From contig JAKVKY010000008.1 in assembly GCA_022484685.1 (NCBI GenBank), positions 1 to 57,735 on the forward strand: 57,735 bases of DNA, given 5' to 3'. A program made the position numbers and the translations under genes. Below are positions 51,789 to 57,735 of the stretch, in pieces. This DNA is from Acidaminococcaceae bacterium (GTDB lineage Bacteria > Bacillota > Negativicutes > Acidaminococcales > Acidaminococcaceae). Position 1 is the stretch's first letter, and the number at the start of each line of letters is the position of its first letter. The notes beneath the pieces are model-generated. The model worked only from the letters and a program-made list of their open reading frames with translations. It made no database searches and had not been told where the DNA came from.

Positions 51789-53432
51789 TTATTTCTTGCT
51801 TACATAGACTTCAAACATCCGCTCCCACGGCAAAGTATAATTGTATTTCTCCGCCATGTCTCCTAAAACCGGCGCCGTCAGCTTGAGCATATCCGCCGTA
51901 ATAGCAGCTTCCGCTTCCTTTTTCACAGCAGCCGGCATCTGGCTGCCGGGCAGTCCCTTGGGCCAGATTAATTCCTGATACACGGCAGTACGTACCTTAG
52001 CCTGATAACCCCAGTCTTCCAGATAACGCACTTCCAGCTGGTTCTGAATATCAGCCGGACTCATGTATTTAGCCAGCAGACCTTGGCCCAGGGCCAAACC
52101 CATCGCATTGCTGGCTGTGTTCCAGCCGCCGTAGGCCGCTAACTTGCCGGCCACACCGCTGGCGAATAACTGCTTGGTCAGCGCCGTGGAAGAACCATTA
52201 CTAAAAGCTACATCGGCAACGACCACAGGTTCTTTCCGGAGTAGTTGCTGAACTTTTTCAGTAAATTTAATCTCCTGCGCGGTAATCTTACCATTGTTCT
52301 TGACATTACCAGCTTCCAGGGTCTTGCCATCTTTCGGCGTAAAAACACCCAGGCACACATCGGCGCGTTTCGGCGTGGTCACCGGATAAGCACCGGCAGC
52401 CAGGATATGCTGTTTTACCGTCTCGCCCATAGCCGTATCTTCGTAAGAAGGAATAGTTTTAGCGCCGTTGCCTTCTGCATAAAAAGCATATACGAACGGT
52501 GTCTGGTAAGTTAAAGTATTTACAGCCCGGTTCAGCAGGATCAAACCCAGCTGATCCGCGCCGGCAAAGAAACGTACTTTCTTGTCCGGCAGTTTGTTCA
52601 CCAGGCCTTCAATATGGCGGGCATCCAGATGGGCCTGGGAAAAAGTCGAAGTATCATCCCGTCCCACCATCAGATAATCCAGTTTGTCCTGGCTCACGCC
52701 CCGAAGCAATGCTTTCGTCAGATCCAGATTCACAGCCCGGCGGTGATCCAAATCCTCCAGGTCTGCAGCCGGAATAGCTTTATTTAAGGCTGCCAGTTCC
52801 TGTCTTTCCTTACTTTTTAAGGTACCTAAATCGGCTTTATCCAGCAGCTGGCCCCTGCGGAAAATCTTGGGGCCCCAGTCCTTATAATAAGCCGGTTCCA
52901 CCGGCGCAGAACTGGCATGTGGTGAACGCATCACCGTTACAAAAGCAAACACGTTGGGATTGCCGCTGCTGCTTTTTAAGTTTAAGAGACGTTCTGCCCG
53001 GGCTTGTAAAACCTGAGGGTCGGCATGATGGGTCCGGGAATCTACCAAACCGCCGTAAAGAAGTGCATCAGCACTGACCACCATACCGATGGCATTAGGC
53101 GCTTTTTGCTCCAGCCAGGTGAAAATTTCGTCCGGCTTGCCGCCGTGATTGCCACTGGAAATAGTCGCGTCCGGCGGCAGTTCTACCTGCCAACCTGCTG
53201 CCCGTAAAGTATCCACGGTATAATTTTTACATACGGGCCTGTCATCCAACGGCACAAAAAGTAAGGTGCCCTTAGTGGACGCCGCTATTTTTGCCGCAAT
53301 GTCAGTCGTTGTAGTCGGCGCCGCCGGTGCCGGTGTGGCAGCCCTAGAAACAGCAGCTACGGGTGCAGCTGCCGCTGCCGTCAAGGGCAGGACGCAGGCC
53401 GCTGTCAAAACTAACTTGCGTAATAATTTCAT
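51789..53432 (-). CDS. exported DUF4127 protein
   Basis: 547 residues. A signal peptide (MKLLRKLVLTAACVLPLTAA, cleavage around residue 22-30) is followed by an Ala/Thr/Pro-rich linker and a large domain beginning LLFVPLDDRPVCKNYTVDTL, the hallmark of DUF4127. Later blocks are VVSADALLYGGLVDSR, LMVGRDDTSTFSQAH and AYGGWNTASNAMGLALGQGL. Family function is unknown; the conserved D-D-R and H residues near the start look like a metal or active site, which is only a suggestion. ATG 53432 is used because it starts the signal peptide and has AAGG upstream. Located between the ppx terminator and an ABC operon. Confidence 0.88.
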   Translation of the reverse strand: MKLLRKLVLTAACVLPLTAAAAAPVAAVSRAATPAPAAPTTTTDIAAKIAASTKGTLLFVPLDDRPVCKNYTVDTLRAAGWQVELPPDATISSGNHGGKPDEIFTWLEQKAPNAIGMVVSADALLYGGLVDSRTHHADPQVLQARAERLLNLKSSSGNPNVFAFVTVMRSPHASSAPVEPAYYKDWGPKIFRRGQLLDKADLGTLKSKERQELAALNKAIPAADLEDLDHRRAVNLDLTKALLRGVSQDKLDYLMVGRDDTSTFSQAHLDARHIEGLVNKLPDKKVRFFAGADQLGLILLNRAVNTLTYQTPFVYAFYAEGNGAKTIPSYEDTAMGETVKQHILAAGAYPVTTPKRADVCLGVFTPKDGKTLEAGNVKNNGKITAQEIKFTEKVQQLLRKEPVVVADVAFSNGSSTALTKQLFASGVAGKLAAYGGWNTASNAMGLALGQGLLAKYMSPADIQNQLEVRYLEDWGYQAKVRTAVYQELIWPKGLPGSQMPAAVKKEAEAAITADMLKLTAPVLGDMAEKYNYTLPWERMFEVYVSKK

Positions 53433-53509
53433 CTTTCTTGCCTTCTCTCTGCCAACTGTTACCACTACCGGCAGTATTTTATTTTCTTGTCCGTCTGACC
53501 GGATAGGTC

Positions 53510-54280
53510 TTACTTGTCTTCTTCGTTCTGGTGGGACAACACATTAAAGCGGCTTAAGAAATCTCTCGTTCTCTGTTTTTGAGGATGCAGGAATAAGTCA
53601 TCGGCTGTACCCTGCTCCGCAATCACGCCCTGGTCGATGAAGATAACCTTAGTGGCGACTTCCTTGGCAAAGGCCATCTCGTGAGTTACTACTACCATGG
53701 TTAAACCCTGATCTGCCAGTTTTTTCATGACGGTAAGCACCTCACCTACCATTTCCGGATCCAGGGCGCTGGTAGGTTCATCCATTAACAGTACCTCTGG
53801 CTTTAAAGCCAGAGCTCTGGCAATAGCCACCCTTTGTTTTTGGCCACCGGAAAGCTGGCTGGGTTTGGCGTTCATATAACCGGCCATGCCTACATATTCC
53901 AAGTTCTGCAATGCCGTCTTGCGGGCTTCTTCCTTATCTATATGCAACACCTTCACCTGGCCAACCATACAGTTTTCCACAACAGACATATTGTTGAACA
54001 GATTAAACTGCTGGAAAACCATACCCACCTTGGTACGATATAAAGGCAGTTTCTTAAAAGCCTGGTGCACTTCCTGACCTTCATACTCAATGGTACCCTC
54101 GGTAGGTTCTTCCAAAAAGTTCACGCAACGGATTAACGTAGACTTACCGCTACCGGAAGGACCAATGATGCACACCACATCACTCTTTTTTACCTCAAAG
54201 TCGATACCCTTTAAAATTTCCCGCTCGCCAAAACTCTTTTTTAAACCTTTTACACACAGGATATTATTCGCTTCTATCAT
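53510..54280 (-). CDS. second polar amino-acid ABC transporter, ATPase
   Basis: 256 residues, GlnQ type. Walker [15 protein letters not shown]-loop [17 protein letters not shown], signature [15 protein letters not shown], Walker [15 protein letters not shown] and H-loop [10 protein letters not shown] are present. Start ATG 54280 has GGAAAG upstream; the longer frame runs back into the permease gene. Similar to, but clearly distinct from, the ATPase at 41.2 kb. Last gene of an operon ordered binding protein, permease, ATPase. Confidence 0.95.
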   Translation of the reverse strand: MIEANNILCVKGLKKSFGEREILKGIDFEVKKSDVVCIIGPSGSGKSTLIRCVNFLEEPTEGTIEYEGQEVHQAFKKLPLYRTKVGMVFQQFNLFNNMSVVENCMVGQVKVLHIDKEEARKTALQNLEYVGMAGYMNAKPSQLSGGQKQRVAIARALALKPEVLLMDEPTSALDPEMVGEVLTVMKKLADQGLTMVVVTHEMAFAKEVATKVIFIDQGVIAEQGTADDLFLHPQKQRTRDFLSRFNVLSHQNEEDK

Positions 54281-54293
54281 TTTTCTTTCCTTT

Positions 54294-55085
54294 CTACTGC
54301 TTCTTGGTCGCGATAGGATGTATGCCGCAGGGATCTGCCAGGGGATCATATTCCACTAACTGGTAATCCCGGGGGCCATCCAGACGTTTTTCCCACCAGC
54401 GCAGCAGGCGGGAGGCAGTAAAGGTCATGATGAAGTAGACAATACAGGTGATGAAGAAAATCTCAAAATATTTATAATAAACACCTGCGGCAGATTTAGA
54501 AGCAAAATACAACTCTGTCACAGAGATTACGTTCAAAACAGAAGTATCCTTAATATTAATAATTAAGTTATTACCAATCTGAGGCAGAATGTTACGTACT
54601 GCCTGAGGCAGGATGACACAGCGCATAGCCTGGAAATGATCCATGCCAATAGCGATGGCAGCTTCTTTTTGTCCCTGGTCGATGGAATCAATACCGCCAC
54701 GCATACTCTCCGCCATATAGGCTCCCGTATTAATAGATACTACAAAAAAGCCTGCAAACATCGGTGACATATCAATACTGAACAAGCTCATAGCACCATA
54801 ATAAACTACCATGGCCTGCACAATCATAGGTGTACCACGGAAAATTTCCACATACGCGTCCAGAATCCGTTTCTCAGTTTTCAACAGCGCCCTGCTGAAA
54901 AAACTTGCATCCTTATCTTCAGGAATTGTTTCAACGATACCTACGACTAGCCCGATCACGCAACCGATAAAAGTACCTACTATGGCTAAAAGTAACGTCA
55001 CGCAGGCGCCCTTAAATAGGACTTCGCCATACTGGAGTAATAAAAAATGTACCCAACCAAAAAATGTTGTTGGCAATGTTGCCAT
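54294..55085 (-). CDS. second polar amino-acid ABC transporter, permease
   Basis: 263 residues. Longer than the usual ~220 because of a 20-residue loop after the first helix ([20 protein letters not shown]) and an extra C-terminal tail. The EAA loop is [22 protein letters not shown]. Membrane segments near 25-50, 88-110 and 215-240. The 96 nt to the binding-protein gene contain two hairpins that may lower its expression relative to the binding protein. Confidence 0.94.
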   Translation of the reverse strand: MATLPTTFFGWVHFLLLQYGEVLFKGACVTLLLAIVGTFIGCVIGLVVGIVETIPEDKDASFFSRALLKTEKRILDAYVEIFRGTPMIVQAMVVYYGAMSLFSIDMSPMFAGFFVVSINTGAYMAESMRGGIDSIDQGQKEAAIAIGMDHFQAMRCVILPQAVRNILPQIGNNLIINIKDTSVLNVISVTELYFASKSAAGVYYKYFEIFFITCIVYFIMTFTASRLLRWWEKRLDGPRDYQLVEYDPLADPCGIHPIATKKQ

Positions 55086-55109
55086 TTGCTTAACACCTCA
55101 ATTTTTTTG

Positions 55110-55169
55110 CCGGCTCCACACCTGGAACCGGGAAATACTAAAATACGGGACGGCACTGCCATCCCGTAT
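55110..55169 (-). terminator. two hairpins between binding-protein and permease genes
   Basis: First in transcription: ATACGGGA...TCCCGTAT (55169-55143) with inner GGC/GCC, followed by TTTTAGTATTT, a likely leaky terminator. Second: CCGGTTCCA-GGTG-TGGAGCCGG (55131-55110) without a T-tract. Such a junction typically allows more binding protein than permease. Confidence 0.65.
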
Positions 55170-55181
55170 CCTGTGTACTGT

Positions 55182-56042
55182 TTATTTCTTAGCTAACGGT
55201 TGTTTTTGAATGGCTTCATCCATCATCTTATCGAAATCAGCAGGCTTCATACCGCCCAACACTTTATCCAGGGCTGTCTTGAGTTCGGTGTTGCCTTTCT
55301 TAATGGCGATACCAATCTCTACATCTTCCTGAGAAGTCTTAAAGCCCTTACCTTCAGCAAAGTTTAAAACTTTCAACTTGGGGTTAGCAAAAACTGCTGC
55401 CTTGCCTGTAGGAATATCGGTGACGATGACGTCGCACTTTCCGCTTTCCAGAGCTACGATCATACCAGGCACATTATCAATGGCCGGTAACTTCTTCGCA
55501 TTAGGAATCTGATCAATCTGGTCGTACCAGATAGTATTCAGCTGGCTGGTAGCGCTGGAACCTTTCAGGTCAGCCACACTCTGAGCCTTAGCTTGCGGAC
55601 TGTCTGCCCTTACCAGGGCAATGACGGTTGCATAGAAATACGGTTTCGTAAAATCAACGGATTGTTTGCGTTTAGCAGTAATGGACATACCTGCGATGGC
55701 GGCATCAATCTTACCACTCATCACGGCTGGAGCCAGGCCATCCCATTCAATCTTATTTACTTCCAAGGTAGCACCCATGGAATCAGCTAATTTCTTAGCC
55801 ATCATAATATCATAGCCGTAGGCAAACTCATTGGTACCCTTAATAGGAACAGCACCGCCGTCTGCCTTAGCCTGGGACCAGTTGTAAGGTGCGTATGCAC
55901 ATTCCATACCTACACGGAACACCTTACCGGTCTTAGCGGTTGCAGCTTTTTTGTCTCCACTGCCGCCACAACCTGCCATAATAGCTACTGAAGCAACCAA
56001 ACCTGCACAGACCAGAGCCTTAAATAACTTTTTACAGTTCAT
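55182..56042 (-). CDS. second system's amino-acid-binding lipoprotein
   Basis: 286 residues. Lipobox IMAGC (Cys25). The binding core has RVGMECAYAPYNWSQ, GYDIMMAKKLADSMGATLEV, GKIDAAIAGMSITAKRKQSVDF and the hinge region with SSATSQLNTIWYDQ. The MECAYAPYNW start is a subfamily mark different from the two GlnH-like proteins at 43-44 kb, so another ligand is likely. Strong promoter upstream; first gene of the operon. Confidence 0.94.
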   Translation of the reverse strand: MNCKKLFKALVCAGLVASVAIMAGCGGSGDKKAATAKTGKVFRVGMECAYAPYNWSQAKADGGAVPIKGTNEFAYGYDIMMAKKLADSMGATLEVNKIEWDGLAPAVMSGKIDAAIAGMSITAKRKQSVDFTKPYFYATVIALVRADSPQAKAQSVADLKGSSATSQLNTIWYDQIDQIPNAKKLPAIDNVPGMIVALESGKCDVIVTDIPTGKAAVFANPKLKVLNFAEGKGFKTSQEDVEIGIAIKKGNTELKTALDKVLGGMKPADFDKMMDEAIQKQPLAKK

Positions 56043-56081
56043 GAATCTTTCCCCCTCTTAGTTTTCTAAAACTATAAGCTA

Positions 56082-56110
56082 ATTTTACCCTTGCCGGGGA
56101 TTTTAGTCAA
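56082..56110 (-). promoter_or_regulatory. promoter of the second ABC operon
   Basis: TTGACT (56110-56105), 17 nt, TAAAAT (56087-56082), 40 nt before the start codon. Confidence 0.75.
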
Positions 56111-56181
56111 TTAAATTAACCGAGGAACACTGTATACTTGTCTACTGTAAACAATGTAACAATCTTACTGGTAAAACAATC

Positions 56182-57693
56182 TTATTTTACGTAATTGGGA
56201 CCGACATTATCCTTGAGAATAACGTCATGAGCGCCGCCTTCCACGATAGAAGTAGCAGAAACCAAAGTCAATTTAGCTTTTTCCCGCAGTTCAGGCAAAT
56301 TCAAAGCGCCACAGTTACACATGGTAGAACGCACCTTGGCCAGAGTCAGAGTCACGTTGTCCTTTAGGCTCCCGGCATAGGGAACGTAAGAATCCACGCC
56401 TTCTTCGAAAGACAGCTTCTGCGCGCCGCCCATGTCGTAACGCTGCCAGTTGCGGGCACGATTGGAACCTTCGCCCCAGTATTCTTTCATGTAGCTGCCG
56501 TTCACATTCACCTTGTTGGTAGGACTTTCATCGAAACGAGCAAAATAGCGGCCCAGCATAAGGAAATCAGCACCCATTGCTAATGCCAGGGTCATGTGAT
56601 AATCATACACGATGCCACCGTCGCTACATACAGGTACATACACTCCCGTTTCTTCGTAATATTCATCACGAGCCTTGCAGACATCAATAACTGCAGTTGC
56701 CTGACCACGGCCGATACCTTTTTGTTCACGGGTGATACAGATAGAACCGCCGCCGATACCGACTTTAACAAAGTCAGCTCCGGCTTCCGCCAGGAAACGG
56801 AAACCTTCGGCATCCACCACGTTACCAGCACCAACCTTGACCTTATCGCCATAGTGATCGCGAATCCACTGCAGAGTAATTTTCTGCCAGGCACTAAAGC
56901 CTTCGGAAGAGTCGATACAGAGTACATCTGCACCTGCTTCTACCAGGGCAGGCACACGCTCAGCGTAATCGCGGGTATTGATACCGGCACCTACCACATG
57001 ACGTTTTCTGCCATCCAAAAGTTCCAATGGATATTCTTTATGGGTAGCATAATCTTTACGGAACACCATATACAGCAGGCGGCCTTCATCATCAATGATG
57101 GGCAGCGTATTCAGTTTGTTGTCCCAGATAATGTCGTTGGCCTGTTGCAAAGTAGTATCCTTGCCGGCAGTAACCATCTTTTCCACCGGAGTCATGAATT
57201 CCCTAACCTTAGTGTTCAAATCCATGCGGCTCACACGATAGTCACGGCTTGTAACAATACCTTCCAGTCGGCCGTTAGTAGTTCCATCGCTGGTAACAGC
57301 TACAGTACTGTGACCGGTCTTTTCCTTCAGGTTCATAATATCCTGCAGAGTGCTTTCGGGGCTGATGTTCGAATCACTAAAAACAAAACCCGCCCTATGG
57401 CTTTTCACATTACGCACCATATTCGCTTCACTCTCAATAGATTGAGAGCCGAAAATGAAAGAGATGCCGCCTTCTTTAGAAAGAGCAATTGCCATCTTAT
57501 CGTCAGACACAGACTGCATGATGGCTGATACCAGAGGAATGTTCAGCGTTAACGCCGGGGTTTCCCCTTTCTTAAACTTTACTAACGGAGTTTGCAGATT
57601 TACATTGTTCGGAATACACTTTTCGGAAGAATAACCAGGCACTAACAGATACTCGCTAAAAGTATGCGCCGGCTCGTCAAAATAAAATGCCAT
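56182..57693 (-). CDS. guaB: IMP dehydrogenase, Tritrichomonas-like type
   Basis: Oxidises IMP to XMP with NAD+, the first step to GMP. 503 residues: TIM barrel with an inserted CBS pair (about 105-215). The catalytic Cys is residue 319 in [16 protein letters not shown], and the flap carries Arg418-Tyr419 in ARNWQRYD. Both numbers and the total length equal those of Tritrichomonas foetus IMPDH as I recall it, and long stretches are alike ([44 protein letters not shown]). That places it in the divergent IMPDH branch rather than the ~485-residue B. subtilis branch. The start at 57693 has only a distant AAAGGGAA, so the first codon is less sure than the rest. No clear terminator follows before the next promoter. 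Confidence 0.95.
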   Translation of the reverse strand: MAFYFDEPAHTFSEYLLVPGYSSEKCIPNNVNLQTPLVKFKKGETPALTLNIPLVSAIMQSVSDDKMAIALSKEGGISFIFGSQSIESEANMVRNVKSHRAGFVFSDSNISPESTLQDIMNLKEKTGHSTVAVTSDGTTNGRLEGIVTSRDYRVSRMDLNTKVREFMTPVEKMVTAGKDTTLQQANDIIWDNKLNTLPIIDDEGRLLYMVFRKDYATHKEYPLELLDGRKRHVVGAGINTRDYAERVPALVEAGADVLCIDSSEGFSAWQKITLQWIRDHYGDKVKVGAGNVVDAEGFRFLAEAGADFVKVGIGGGSICITREQKGIGRGQATAVIDVCKARDEYYEETGVYVPVCSDGGIVYDYHMTLALAMGADFLMLGRYFARFDESPTNKVNVNGSYMKEYWGEGSNRARNWQRYDMGGAQKLSFEEGVDSYVPYAGSLKDNVTLTLAKVRSTMCNCGALNLPELREKAKLTLVSATSIVEGGAHDVILKDNVGPNYVK

Positions 57694-57735
57694 GCTTGTT
57701 ACACCATTCCCTTTCTTAGTTATAATTATTTTAAA

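Overview
The window carries about 47 protein genes, one tRNA, two recognisable regulatory RNAs (a glmS ribozyme and a ZTP riboswitch) and no mobile element, CRISPR array or rRNA. The gene families are Firmicutes-like: the cdaA-cdaR-glmM-glmS block, long-form HPF, a CsaB pyruvyl transferase, RF2 with a programmed frameshift, and several lipoprotein amino-acid ABC transporters. Together with a GC content near 53% and an ArnT-like membrane glycosyltransferase, this suggests a Negativicutes (diderm Firmicutes), perhaps of the Acidaminococcus/Phascolarctobacterium group. That assignment is inference. No part looks like recently acquired accessory DNA.

Layout. 1-4785 (minus): uvrA (cut by the window edge), uvrB and exoA, all DNA repair. 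4999-6201 (plus): a Kef-type antiporter. 6365-13322 (minus): cdaA-cdaR-FAD oxidoreductase-glmM-glmS, linking c-di-AMP synthesis to amino-sugar supply for the wall; glmS has its own strong promoter and a self-cleaving ribozyme leader. 13529-21784 (minus): argCJBDFGH, the whole route from acetylglutamyl phosphate to arginine; ArgG has an unusual lysine/alanine-rich N-terminal extension. 22042-22956 (plus): a monofunctional glycosyltransferase of peptidoglycan. 23051-24226 (minus): a stand-alone AICAR transformylase behind a ZTP riboswitch, divergent from a radical SAM gene and tex (plus, to 27557) through overlapping promoters.

27698-38551 (minus): a long co-oriented run, secA-prfB-DUF5693-csaB-ftsE-ftsX-envC-like-ctpA-like, for secretion, termination, cell-surface polymer decoration and wall splitting. 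hpf (minus) and a GT39/ArnT-like gene (plus) diverge at 39.2-39.5 kb. 41184-44300 (minus): an amino-acid ABC transporter with two tandem binding proteins and a 220-nt structured leader. 44759-45559 (plus): an HD-GYP protein with a lysine/alanine-rich tail. 45692-46082: tRNA-Arg(CCU) directly behind a small unknown gene. 46146-51664: a polyphosphate locus, with ppk1 overlapping a degenerate Ppx/GppA homologue and a canonical ppx on the other strand. 51789-57693 (minus): a DUF4127 protein, a second amino-acid ABC transporter, and an IMP dehydrogenase of the 503-residue type known from Tritrichomonas foetus.

Start codons were moved from the longest reading frame wherever a Shine-Dalgarno sequence and family N-termini agreed. 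TTG starts are frequent (ftsE, secA, ctpA-like, a permease, a ppx homologue). Most convergent gene pairs share a bidirectional intrinsic terminator.
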